From Isoetes taiwanensis (lineage: Eukaryota; Streptophyta; Lycopodiopsida; Isoetales; Isoetaceae), in the NCBI GenBank assembly GCA_021234155.1, contig JAJEKV010000001.1:26711189-26775188 (forward strand): 64,000 nucleotides of DNA. Reading direction: 5' to 3'. The notes beneath the pieces were generated by a model. That model was not told the origin of the DNA. It worked only from the letters and a program-made list of their open reading frames with translations, and ran no database searches. This document shows positions 20,196-31,672 of this stretch, one piece after another (positions within the stretch are counted from its first letter, which is position 1; the number at the start of each line of letters is the position of its first letter). The translations under genes were made by a program, and so were the position numbers.

Positions 20196-20524
20196 GATCC
20201 ACCGTAAAAAAGGCACATCCCATTACCGAGGTAGCGATACCCCAAAGCTTGCTCAGCAGGGTCGTCAGCCGCGAGCCACTGTCGGTCGTCCTCCTGCGCC
20301 ATCTGCATGATCTTGTGGGCCTGCACTTGAATGGCCTCTGCTTCAGCCAGCTCATCCATTTCCGGTGGATAGAACCGCGTATAGTTTTGAACACCATCTT
20401 CTTCCTCAACTATGGCATAGGCCTCCTTGTTGGCATTAAGTTTGAAAATAAAACGCTCGTTGAAGTTGAAGAGCGGGTATGGTATCTTAGCCCCTTCGGA
20501 GAAACGTTTAGCAAAATGCTCCAA
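20192..20524 (-). pseudogene. truncated copy of the H3-fold ORF N-terminus
   Basis: Within the right copy of the duplication the frame matches the first ~109 codons of the H3-fold ORF (one T to A change in EAYTIVEEE), then ends where the PLE repeat begins. It is the part duplicated by the PLE insertion and lacks the coiled coil and the histone fold. Confidence 0.85.
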
Positions 20525-20863
20525 AATGCCTTCGGCTTTTGCTTGTTCTTCAACTGTTGGTTTGGGTGGGGCAAGAGCTCAGCCATTAGGGAAGCTACTG
20601 AACACCTAGTGTAGCGAGAAGTCCTCTTGTACATTTGCTTTGTCTCCCCCATGATGAACAAGGTGGCGCTGGGCTGGCGCCTAGGTTAGGAAGATAAAGT
20701 GCAAAACTACAAGCGAAATGGGCTATGGCGGAAGCGACCTTCAAGTCCGGTGGCTATGGCGACTAGGAGAAGCGAGAAGGAGCAAAAACATGTTGGAATG
20801 AAAAAAAAATATGAACCTAACTTAAATTTGATAACCCTAATTTTTGGAATTTTTTTTTTTTTA
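20196..20863. repeat. right copy of the 668-bp duplication
   Basis: Direct repeat of 7719-8386. Both copies end in the same run of T followed by AA. The right copy continues without a break into the chromovirus leader, which shows it lies at its original position. Confidence 0.85.
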
Positions 20864-21284
20864 AACATGCGGGATTCGCGTTTTTAGGTCTGCGGGCAGG
20901 CCCTATCGCGACCCCGCCACAGGCGCCAGAAAGCCACGGATACCCCCTGCCCGCCGATTAGGGTTTCACCATTTTTTTTTATTTATTTTATTATTATTAT
21001 TATTTTTAGATCTGCGGGCAGCTATTACCCAGACCTCGCCACGTGCGCTAGGGAACCCCAGGTACCCCCTGTCCGCCGATTAGGGTTTCGCGCCTGCATT
21101 TTCCACTTTACCAAAAAAAACTAGGATTTACGCATGAATCGGGCTAACTTACTAAGACATTATTTACCACACTACCAAGAAACTAAGGCTACTCCAAAAT
21201 TTATCCTCACTAACTAACGATCTAACGCGTTAGTATGTCGCCAGTGCAGTACTTTGGTTTCCCAAAACCATGCTCCGATACCAC
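20864..21284 (-). other. chromovirus leader with two ~90-bp repeats and primer binding site
   Basis: Two diverged copies of a ~90-bp unit lie at about 20887-20976 and 21009-21092, each starting near TCTGCGGGCAG and ending in CCGCCGATTAGGGTTTC. Adjacent to the LTR, on the minus strand, GTGGTATCGGAGCA (21271-21284) differs by one base from the usual plant primer site for initiator tRNA-Met (TGGTATCAGAGC). No gene is seen. Confidence 0.6.
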
Positions 21285-22783
21285 TGTGACGCTCCCTGAA
21301 TATATACGGCGCTCCGGACGTATACATACAGGGACTTCCCCCTCCCATGGCAATCAGCTCACTATGAGCAGGGCCCTCCGTCTAACTCGGACCATCCATA
21401 GAAAGATGCCCGGGTGAAGGACACGGAGGTGTCATTCGGCCCACGCCTTCAATGAGACTCCTAAGTCGCGGAAGCGTGCATAAATAACCACCACGAAGGG
21501 TGGCATATCCATCCAAGTACTAACGGCAGAGAAGATGCATCTAGTCCTAAGGAAAACAACCCAAACCCCAGGTTCTACCCCGGCTCAGACTCCTGTGAGG
21601 ATGGACTGACGGCTCGGTCTCAAGAGATCAGTAGACAGAGGTATGAACAGTGGCTAGGGTTGTCCACTCCATCCGCCCCTCCTGTGCACACTTTGCAGAT
21701 GAGCTGAATCAATCTATGACGTCACTGTAGCCTTCCGGAGACGTAGGCTCAAAGGGGGAGGCCCGTGAGGCTACTCCAGGTTGCATCTTCCTGGTCCGAT
21801 GAGGCAGGTCGGGGAAGTGTCCCCTCCCAGGGTCACAGTGAATCCATGGGTGAGCTAGAGGAGGAGATCCCTCAGCATCTCCTTCCGTACCCGACTTACT
21901 CCCCTAACTTTATCATCAAAGTACAAGATGCCCCATTCGGGTCACACCTCTGTACCCAGGGAGTGTCAGACCCATACCCGGCCCTCTACGTGACCGACTA
22001 TTAGGCCTAGCTTACTAAAGGAGTCCCCGTAGCCTTTTATGCTCAGGCGAGACCCCACCCCACACTTCATCACTACGGCCCCTTATCTGGTGCTTCACTA
22101 ACGCCATAGATTCCACAGCTTGGTGGGATCTTGTGCACAAGCCGCAACTAATGGGATTTATAGGGCGCTAACTAGAAACATACTATGATATGTGGGCTCA
22201 GAGGTCTCTACCCCCCGTAATTCCCCCATTTCCAGAGTAATACTATGCAAAGAACCATCAATCCATCATTTCAGAGCAAGTATAGAATCAGAAGGAAGAA
22301 CATCTTACCTCTCAAACAAGGGTTAGTCTCTATTGCTAAATCACAGAGAAAACAGGAACCATCACACACAGAGATGCCTCAGAGGCGCTGTCCTACTAAC
22401 CACACTTAATCCTACGGGCTAACCGTTAAAACGACTCGAGCCGTTGTCTTGAGGATGATCCATCTCAGCTGCTGTAGGGTTTTGGGGAAGCGCCTGGTTG
22501 AAGAGCTCCTGGTCGATTCTGGTTCAAGGGTTAACCTAGGATAGACTAAACTAGCAAAACCCTCCCTTGGCCAATCGAATCATGCCACATGGCATTAATA
22601 ATCAGCTAATTAGCTTAATTAGGCTAATTATTCCATTAATTAGGTTAATGTTAATTTAGCATAGCTAAATTAATCCATTTAGGTTAACCCACTAGGTTAG
22701 CCATACCCCATGACGGCGTATATGTATAGCGTGATGTGTCAGTGTATTTATACGTATACTGTATAAATACGCAGAACATCACA
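21285..22783 (-). repeat. probable 5' LTR of the chromovirus
   Basis: On the minus strand the stretch begins TGTGATGTTC at 22783 and ends GCGTCACA at 21285, giving an imperfect inverted TGTGAYG/CRTCACA terminus, directly followed by the primer site. The length of about 1.5 kb is inferred from those termini. A matching 3' LTR is not in the window, so the outer end is uncertain. No coding potential was recognised. Confidence 0.5.
22727..22783. repeat. nested inverted repeat at the outer end of the LTR
   Basis: GTATTTATAC and GTATAAATAC form a perfect 10-bp stem around GTATACT, inside an outer pair GTGATGT/ACATCAC. It lies at the LTR edge and could be a terminal structure of the LTR or of an older insertion. 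Confidence 0.5.
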
Positions 22784-24253
22784 TCCAACTTGTCGTTACC
22801 CATTGTTGGATGCAAGTGTCCTAGTATGTGGTGGTAATGAAGTCTACTCCAAGTTATTTGTATGTTTGTACCACCTCTACATGTTGACCTGATAAGTGAA
22901 GCGAGGCTGTGTATATTGTTTAAAAGATGATATGTGAAGTATCTTGATCTTTGCCAAGTTGACCCACATTCCAGTGTCCTGATAGAAAGTGCTCAATGCG
23001 TCCAAATGCTGCTCTGCGTACTTGCGGGAGTGTGAGCTAACAGGTCCACATCATCTACACATATCAGCTGCTTGCTGCTTGATGATGTAAGTAGCGAGCC
23101 GATCCCCGCCCCTACCATGTTGGACAAGCCATTCCTCTAGTTGATCAATATATAGTATGGAAGACAGTGGACATCCATGTCGCACTCCCATGACATTGTT
23201 GATAATGTGGCATGATGGAGGCATTCGAGCTGTGACTGCCTCATAGAACATATATACTGCATTTTGCAATTTCATGTGGGATGTGTAGCAGGGATAATCT
23301 CGCTCACAGCTTCTCCTTAGGCATAGAAGGATTGACAATAGTGTTGTGCTTGACAGGACAATGCCGATTCCCTGCTTTATATATTGGAACTACCTTACTG
23401 ACAAGCCTTCTTGGAAGCTCTTAATATAGAGCTTATTATAGTGTTATCTGAAACACTATAATAAGCTCTGTATTAAGGGAAGAGGGCACCCTCCTTCATG
23501 TGCTAAAATCTTGTTCTTTAAGCACAATCTTTGTGGACAAATCAGTTTGAATATTTCCTTTATGTGCATTGATGAAGCAGCGACTAAGAAATGACAAAGT
23601 TGAGCAATAATTTATGAAGCAACCAACGTATTAGTGAATGGATCACTCAACAATTAAAATAGACCACAAAGAAGTTAAAAGTAGATTGTGAAGTATTATA
23701 TGCAGTTGGGGTAGACAGTGAGATCAGGGCTATCAAAGAACGAGGACACATCTCTCAATAATCAGAAGTAGTCATAAACTAGAATTCAATGAAAAAGAAA
23801 TAAGAAGGTAATTTGTCTGTGAAGAAAGTCACTTAATCTGGCAAAAACTTGATGGTTATGGCCGTCATTTGCTCCATCCTCAAAAGTTCTGTTCCCACGA
23901 AAGCAAAGGAAGGAAAATTTGGCACAATGTTCATTATATGGGCATAGATCTTATGAAGCCATGCTGTAGATCTATGAGATGTTATAATTGAATTCAATTC
24001 ATGAAAGTCAAGCTGGTTGCATGCAAAAGAAGATACAAGGACATGACCTAAAAATGCTAGAGTATAGGACAAGGAGCATGTCGCAATTGCACATATTGGG
24101 ATTAGATTTTTGAATTGAGATGTTATATTTATGGTTGTAGACTACACTCATAAATAGAAGAAAAATTTACCGCCAAGTGGAAACTAGCGGTCCGCTAAAC
24201 TTGGGGAACTCTGCCAACTCAGGCTAGAATTTCCGCACACTAACGTCTCCTAG
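22784..24253 (-). mobile_element. LINE reverse transcriptase remnant and unassigned sequence
   Basis: On the minus strand, 23338-23051 encodes a clear RT motif B region (GVRHGCPLSSILYIDQLEEWL). About 23070-22960, with frame changes, encodes ICVDDVDLLAH followed by a MWVNLAK-like part, the YADD box and the region after it. The rest to 24253 shows no recognisable gene. The fragment is not intact. Confidence 0.6.
23428..23469. repeat. perfect 18-bp hairpin
   Basis: AGAGCTTATTATAGTGTT (23428-23445) is followed by ATCTGA and by its exact reverse complement (23452-23469). It could be a foldback element or small-RNA precursor; only the palindrome is seen. Confidence 0.7.
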
Positions 24254-27200
24254 ATGCAGCTCGCCGGAGGAGAGGCCGCCACGGCCATGGCTATGGTGAA
24301 GCCTACCTCCGGCGAAGACCCATCTTGCTCTAACAATGATCCCCGTTTTAGCGATTGTAAGGCCCTTGAGCGTTGCATTGCTGCTTCCGTTAAGGGATTT
24401 GTCATCGGAGCTGGTCTTCGTGGAGGCCTTGCTTTGTTCACCGGCTTGCTCCGCATGAAACGTAAAGGGCTTTCCCGGTAATTTTATTTTTTCTCTGTTT
24501 CAATTTGAGTTACTGCCGTGATTGCCATATGTCTCAGTGCATTGTGATGAGGGGAATTGAATTAAGGGGTAGATACATACTAGATATCTGGTTCTGGTTT
24601 TCTTGCATTCTTGAAGCATTGTCTTGGTCCGTAGGATCTGGCATGGCATGCATTCTGCCGACATTTTTGCTTTTATTTTATTCCCGTACAGGGAAGAATG
24701 GGGCACACTTTTGTATTTCTTGCGAATGAAATATATGCGTTTTTGATAAGCTGCATGTCGTTGCTGGTTTGTACATGCTGTCCTCCTTCCTGGCCTGAAT
24801 GGAAGTAAAATACAGGTCCTCAAATGGGAATTTGATCTTAGTTACGAACAAGGAGGTGATGAAGACTGTTGTAGAAGAAACAATGAGATACGGCCTGTTC
24901 TTGGGAACCTTTGCAGGTGTATTCACAACGGTTGATGAGGGGATTGCAGCTATCAATGGATTCAAAAGGTAGGACATCTGATTGCATGTCCTATATATGA
25001 AGTTTTTATGAAGTCGTAAAAGATAGCCTGTTTTTTGAAGGCACTAGATTTACTATTCCTTTTAAGATATTCAGGGAGTTGGGTTTTGAAGTTTTCAGTA
25101 GTTTTATAATGACTGTATATTTTCCTATAGTCCTTTTCATGTATCCTGGCACAGTCACTTGTGCGTCATATTCGCTAGGAGATTTGACAAAGTGGTCACA
25201 ACTTTAGATTTATTCAAAGTATGGACTTCTTGCACTGAAGAGATCAGAAGTTACTTGAATTTATAGAGTCCAATCTGGTGGTTGGATTAACTTCTCGTCT
25301 AACTCAACAGAGTATAACCATATGCAAGAACCTGAAAGCCAATATAAATCTTTGTTGTATAAAAAGATCTGAAATTGTTAGTTTTTTATCAAATATGTTT
25401 TGCCTTTTATATGGGTGCTATTTGTAACGTATCATTTTGAGAAACTGCAGATTTTTTAAATGGCGATCATTGATTGCTGGTGCAATTGCTGGTCCAGCGC
25501 TGTTGCTGACAGGACCCAAGACTCGACACACAAGTATGGCCATCTATATTCTAATGCGGGCTGCTGTATTAGCTGCACGTTGTGGGATCAAGAGTAAACG
25601 ATTGGGCTGGTTTTTCCGTCCCTTGTCTTGGAAGCATGGAGACACATTTCTCATGTGTTTGTCCTCTTCTCAAATATTGTATGTAGTTGATGTCACTTAG
25701 TATACTGTGTAGAATTAAGTGGATGTTGATGGCCATTAGGCATTTCTCATATAGGTCAGCATGGTTATTGAGGCCAGAGAGCTTACCATCATCGTACATT
25801 TCATTTCTGAACAAGCATGGTGGGAAGGACATGTCAATTGTAAAGGGTATCAGGCGGCTGGCATTGAAACAGGATCTTGGCCCCAGCATAACAACAATTA
25901 AAGAGCATTACAGGGCAAATGGAGTTGATCTTCAGCTAGATCCTTGCATGAAAATACCGTGCACGGTAAGGAGCTCCACTGCCTAAGAGATTCTCAATTT
26001 TGTGATTAATAAGCCTCGTTGGCTTTCACATTTTAACTAAGATGCCTTGTCCTAAATTAACGTTTCCATAACATTTTGTGTGCTCTTTTGACTGGCTGGT
26101 GGCATTTTGCAGATGGGCAAATTGGCTGATATCTGGTCATAAAATATGTTTGTCATATGTTCTCTTAAAACTGTCCATCATGATAATTTGGTGGCAAACC
26201 TATTGGGTCTGTTTAGTTGTGGTAATGCTCCATACATAGTGCACATACAGCATATATTTGCCACTGCACACCTGTAGGTTCTACTGATGAACAAGTCCTT
26301 GAACCTTATTCAGACTCCTTCAATAAAGCGCACCCTCATCTTCCGAAGAGGGGAATTAGATTCTTCTCTGAAGTATGCTCTTCTGAGAGATGCTCTTGAA
26401 ATAGTGGTTCTAACATTTTCTTTCATGCAGATAATACACGGCAATGAACCCTGTGTCCAGCATTTTGCAACATTCCTTTTCAATGCCTATAAAAGAGCAG
26501 TGCCAGTGTATGTTCCTGTCTACCTGGTTCCAGCACTCATTGTTCATCGCCAAGGACTCTTTCGCAGGTTTGTACCATACAGCTATTCAAGCATTTTATA
26601 TATATTTTAGTTTTGGGATTACAGCCTCACTGTTGTGCATTGCAGGCCCTTCCCAATCTTAATTAAAACACTCATTGGGACAGCTAGATCAAGCTTGTTT
26701 CTTGCGTCCTACTGTGCGTCAGCATGGTATGTGAATTTTTGTTACAACCAGAGAAAGCAGGTTGATTGAAAAGATGTAGACACTATTCATTAAAGGCACT
26801 CATGTTTTAGTTTACCATGTAACAGAAAAGTCCAAGTGTGCATGGAAAAGAGTGCTTTTCTTATCCAAATTTTGAATACAAGTTTTGTTATGCCCATATG
26901 ATACCGAGCAAAGTGTGATATAATGTTAAACCTATATGAATACAGGTTATGGTCATGCGCAATTTTTCGAGCCATTGGCAGCTGCAACACAGCACTTTTG
27001 GCAGCAGGCACTGTAAGCTATTTTTTCCTTCTCTCTTTTCTGGTTATTTTTAGTTTCAATGCTTTATAAAAATTGTTTAAGTGTCTTTAAGCATACATGT
27101 TCACCTGATTCTGACTTTCTTTTGTTTTTCAGTTTCCTAGCGGGCTTGCACTGATGATTGAAAAGAAAAGTCGACGAATGGAAATAGCCCTTTACTGTTT

Positions 27201-27468
27201 TTCGCGGGCAACTGAAAGCTTTTTCCTCTGTATTGGCCATGGTAAACAAGAAAAATTCAAATTATTAGATCGGATTGATATTGTTCTCTTTAGTTTTGCA
27301 ACTGCAATCATCATGCATTGCTATTCACAAGAAAGGGAAGTATTTCGTTCAAAGTACTTGAACGTCTTAGATTGGGTTTTTGGGGTCCCACATGCTAGTA
27401 TCCAGCACGATGCCAAAGAAAAGTCATCGGCGTCTGATGGAAGGAATGCTGCTCTGGACGAAAGCTAA
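24254..27468 (+). CDS. TMEM135: TMEM135-like membrane protein, eight exons
   Basis: Exons, all with GT...AG borders and consistent phase: 24254-24477, 24816-24968, 25451-25678, 25755-25965, 26431-26567, 26646-26726, 26946-27012, 27133-27468; total 478 codons. The first half has Tim17-like hydrophobic segments (AASVKGFVIGAGLRGGLALF, MRYGLFLGTFAGVFTTVDEG, SLIAGAIAGPALLL). The second half carries the Cys-containing TMEM135 signature (IIHGNEPCVQHF, YVPVYLVPALIVHR, ALMIEKKSRRMEIALYCFSR). TMEM135 relatives act in peroxisome/mitochondria lipid balance and organelle dynamics in animals; the plant role is not established from this sequence. The human protein (about 460 residues) has a similar length, but its two halves appear in the opposite order as I recall. 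The frame is intact and spliced, so this looks like a functional host gene. Confidence 0.8.
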
Positions 27469-30314
27469 ATATGTTCCATCTTCATTTCTTTATTCATACA
27501 TAAATTGTTTCCGCATCTAATTTTTATGGATATTGTTACAATCATTTGTATTGATTAATTCCAGCCACAAGGAAAATTACAAACAACAATCTTCATGCAA
27601 CTTAAGGGAGGAGGACAAGAAACCTTGTTTCATGTGGCATTATTACTTAGAAACCCCAGGCTTGGTATATAGTGTAACCCCTGTATCCTGTAGAAAGACT
27701 GCCAAAATATAATAATCAAGTCCATGTTTCTTATGAAGCAAAAGCTCCATATGGAGGAAAAGCCTATCAACACATATGTAATTGTGTTTACAATTTTTCT
27801 TTTTTCTTTTTTTTATTTTCATGGTTCTCCGCCGCAATCGTAGTTTCGCTTCTGTTGCCACGTTTTTCCTTTCGACAATCGCTTCAAACATTTGGCGGTC
27901 GCTCCAGCTTGATCTGATCGGGCTATGGCAGCCATGCTCAAGCTTTTCTTGCCACATTGCCGGATCTTTGTGGCTGTTTTTTGCTCAAGCTCTTGTTGCC
28001 ACATTGCCACATTGTTTGTGGCTGTTGGAATTCGCCTGGAGACAGCTATGCCACATCCTGGCGGCAGCTCTGCCATATGTTTTTGAATGCATGCATATTT
28101 AAGAGCCCACAAGCGGCTCTTACTCTCAAATCGGGCTGCTTCAGATCGTTTATGGCAAGGGGCTTCTAAACAGATTCGTATTTCGGTAAGCTCTCTGATT
28201 TTGGTCTTCAATATTAGATTAAGCTAGGTGCAGGTTGTTTGCTAGCCTAGAGAACCGAGTAGGCAAAGGCAGAGCTATGGCTATGCCGTCTGAGATATTC
28301 TGTATAAAAAACCCTACATCCCCTGCCATTTCTTTTTGTAAGGCCACGGTTGTTAGCGCACATAACAGGGCCTTCTAAAGGCTCATAACCGGTCTGGTTC
28401 CAGCTCTTCTGCCCCATAAACCAAAGCATACGCACCTGAAAAGAGGCTCCAACTTCCAAATCCTTGCAAACGGGCTGTTTGCAAACTAAGATTCACATCC
28501 TTCAATGAACCGCATGCAACTGAATGCATAGTGCAAATAAGCAGATCATGTCTGTGATGCTGCAGTGGCGAGCTCCTCATGACAAATCCGGCAAAACTCA
28601 GTAAGAAAAATCCTAATCCAAAGCTATGGGCAGTAACTCCTGTGTTAAGAATTAAACAGAAACCTTGGCTATGGATGTCCGTCTGGCAGCCTTGCTACCT
28701 GCCATAGCCATCACCGAGGGACCGGAGCACCGAGGGATCAAAAAAATATTACAGGAACAGGGAAAAGTGGTCACATGAGAGAATCACAGTTTGCAGTTTA
28801 AGGGATCACATAAGGACTGCAGTCTTCTGCAGTTTGTCGGCTCTCTTGCAGCTGTATATTGCAGATGTCCAGCTCAGTATCGCACCTTAGGTTTGTCGGT
28901 GTTGGTATGGCGATCGTGGGTCCCGATATCAACCACCCCTAGGCATCTTTCTCCAACTTCTTCTTAGTCTTCATAAGTTCATGTAGAACCTTAAGACTAT
29001 TTTGGCCCTTGATTGGCGTTGGCTTGGCTCGGCTGCCAATCCCCTGCACAATCTCAAGACAAGACCTCAACATTGCAACATCCTTAATTGAAACTTGAAT
29101 AAACTATACATCAAACAAACAGCATTTCCCTGAAATGAACCCAAAACGAATAAAAAAGAGATGAAATAAAGAAGTTGGAATAATAAAAGGATGATGTAAA
29201 GAAGTTCGAGAATTAAGCTTCTAGGAGCGAAACAATTAAAAGGATCATAATCTAAAGCAGAATATTATAAAGCACAATCTATACAAATGGAAAAGGGATT
29301 TTAATGGTGACGATGGAATGCAAGGAAGTTTTTCAAGAATTTATTGCGAAGGGAATGTTTTGGCTTAGGAAATGTCTTCGATGCTGCCGCTTCAAAAATT
29401 AATGCATCAAGAGCAACTGCAATCACCCAAAAGTGAACCTTGCTACACAATCCAAGAAGGAATCTTCTTGCTACATAATATTATGGAAAGCACATGGGGC
29501 CAAACCATATTAGAGGCAACATAATAATAGTTTTGAGAGACAAATATCTACTACTTGCCCTTGCACTAGAAGTGACAAAACATGCCTTGTTAGTTTTTTT
29601 AATTAATTAAAAAATGACGAAACCTCTATTTTTTTGGATTGGTAGAGAGCATGGCAATAGCCTCCTATAAAACTCCAACCGTAGATAACTTTGTAGATAA
29701 TATAATGCGTGAGTATATTGACCTTTTCGAATCTATACATCCTTGATCTCTCGTGATCTAGGACTTTTAAACCTTTTCCTACTATGTTTCTGTTGGAGCT
29801 CCAACTTTTCTGCGTAGGTATATTCGTAAGTCTATTAAGTAAAGATGTTTTTGCCCGAGGAAAATATCTAGAATGTATATCTTTTCACCGATATCTTTAC
29901 TTTCGAGAATATACTAAATTTGCCTTGGTGGAGTTAAGATCCGTCTCGATTGTTGTTGTGAGTTCATCATATCTGCTTGAAGATAGAAACTAGTTAAATT
30001 TTCAATGGTTGCTAAGGCATTAAAAATAGATAAAAAAGGCTAGCCTTAAATGTTTTCATAAAATATCTAGAGTATCTAAACCTTGCCAACAATCTTAAAT
30101 ACTAACCAAAAAATTAATTAGGCAAATTCTCATAAAATTTTTGGTGGCTGGAAATTTAGCTTTCTTAAATGTAAGGGATTTAGCAAGTGCATTAACACGT
30201 TTGTTTCATATTTCAGTTCTTAAGAAAGGTGATCTCCAATAGTGCGAAGCAAATAGGAAACGAAAGCGAAATCGGGTAAACTACGTTCTCATGTTGTTTT
30301 AACTGCGTCTGGAT
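27469..30314. other. no gene recognised downstream of TMEM135-like
   Basis: The stretch begins with the TMEM135-like 3' UTR. 27800-28110 contains loosely repeated GCCACATTGCC and TTTGTGGCTGTT motifs. The remainder up to the Helitron frame is AT-rich and holds only short frames without recognisable similarity. The 5' end of the Helitron probably lies in the last few hundred bases but was not identified. Confidence 0.5.
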
Positions 30315-31672
30315 GTGTCGATACAGCGAGTTATTAAATATCACTTAGATAAGGTAGAAAAACAAAACATGGATGATAATGATAGAACTGTATTAGAGAG
30401 ATATAGGGAGAGAGATCGACAAAGAGCTAGAGAACGATACGCAAAATTATCGGAGGATGATAGGGAGAGGGCACGATGTAGAAGAAGAGAACGGTATACC
30501 AATCAACCTGTCAATGATAGGGAGAGCATAAGACAGAGAGAGAGAGAGAGCATTATAAAAACCTAAACGAGGAGGAGAGAGGGAGAATTCTACAAAGAGC
30601 GGCAGAACGATATGCAAACTTGGCGGAGGAGGACAAAAACAGACTACGACAGAGAGCGGCAGAGCGTTATGCAAACTTGCCCGACGAGGAAAGAGATAGA
30701 ATTCTAGAGAGAGCGGCAAAACGATATGCGAACCTCCCTGAGGAAGGCATATATAGAATACGAGAAAGAGCAGCACAACGATATGCAAACTTGCCTGAGG
30801 AGGAGAGAGATGGGATACGACAAAGAAATATAGAATGCTATAGAAATTTATCGGAAGAAGATAGAGTGAGAATCCGGGAGAGAGAGGTAGAACGCTATGC
30901 AAATTTGTCTGAGGAGGATAGAAGTAACATACTACAAAGACGGGCAGAATGCTATGCAGAGCTTCCTCAACGAGATAGGTTTAGAATGCGAGAAAGGGCT
31001 AGAGAACGTTCTGGACGATCACAGTCTAAATCCATAGTAGACAAAGATCCAAGATATGCATATGCAAATCATATTGCATTATCCAACCAGACAAACATGC
31101 AGGAAGATAATAATTTATTGGAAATAATGCTACCCGCTTCGGCCCATTGGCAGGCGCAAGCTCGACAAATGAATTTAGCCATTCATCGAAGTTATGTAAT
31201 GTGTACATGGAATAAACAATGTACATATTGTCACATCCCATTGCTCAACCTTGAGCACGATGGATTCTGTTGTAACAAAGGGAGATGGTTGCTACCACCT
31301 TTACCATCATTGCCTATGGTACTACAAAACCTTTACACCATGCCAGGATTTGCTGAGCTATCAAGAAAAGTGAACAATCTATTTTGCTTTAGTGTGCTTG
31401 GAGTGAGTGGTGGATTTGTAAATTTAGATTTTCCTTCGTCGGTGACTATTACTGGTCGAACTTACCATCGGTTACGGCCCATTGCAGAATCGGGACATCC
31501 TATGCATTGGTATATCTACGATGAATCGGAACGATACACACGGGCACGAAATCAAAACGTGCCATTTCAGTGGGTGGCAATTATTGGCTCAATCCTCGAT
31601 CAAGTAAACCCATTTATTCTAAACCTCCAACCATGGGAATATGGGCACGCCATCGGCATACATAACAATTGA
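30315..31672 (+). pseudogene. Helitron protein N-terminus with ~21-residue tandem repeats
   Basis: Two frames (30315-30566 and 30620-31672) join if an AG-microsatellite slip at about 30532-30552 is allowed; the intervening bases then read on as the same repeat. At least seven imperfect units of about 21 residues follow a pattern like RIRERAAERYANLPEEERD, giving a highly charged probable helical array. From about residue 170 of the second frame the Helitron-like domain begins, with zinc-ligand-like Cys/His (CTYCHIPLLNLEHDGFCCNKGRW) and YTMPGFAELSRKVNNLFCFS. The frame breaks at 31672 (AIGIHNN stop), while the next domain continues in another frame from 31641. Confidence 0.75.

Larger units (their letters stand above)
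1..22783 (-). mobile_element. Ty3/gypsy chromovirus, decayed, split by a nested retroelement
   Basis: Reading on the minus strand the order is: LTR (about 21285-22783), primer binding site, leader, an H3-fold ORF, a second unknown ORF, gag, protease, reverse transcriptase, RNase H, integrase, chromodomain. This domain order (integrase after RNase H) is that of Ty3/gypsy, and the C-terminal chromodomain places it with the chromoviruses. The element is interrupted between 8387 and 20195 by a Penelope-like element. Several frameshifts, two single in-frame stops and a deletion in integrase show that it can no longer make its proteins. The unusually long region between primer site and gag (over 4 kb without the insertion) is filled by the two extra reading frames. 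The joining of the left and right parts is inferred from the 668-bp flanking duplication. Confidence 0.8.

Noticed and set aside
26287-26610. Independent 107-codon ORF
   Set aside because: It reads through an intron into exon 5 of the TMEM135-like gene; splice sites at 26430 and 26568 explain the coding part.
30532-30552. Programmed frameshift in the Helitron ORF
   Set aside because: The break lies in an AG microsatellite and the element has several other frameshifts, so simple slippage mutation is more likely.
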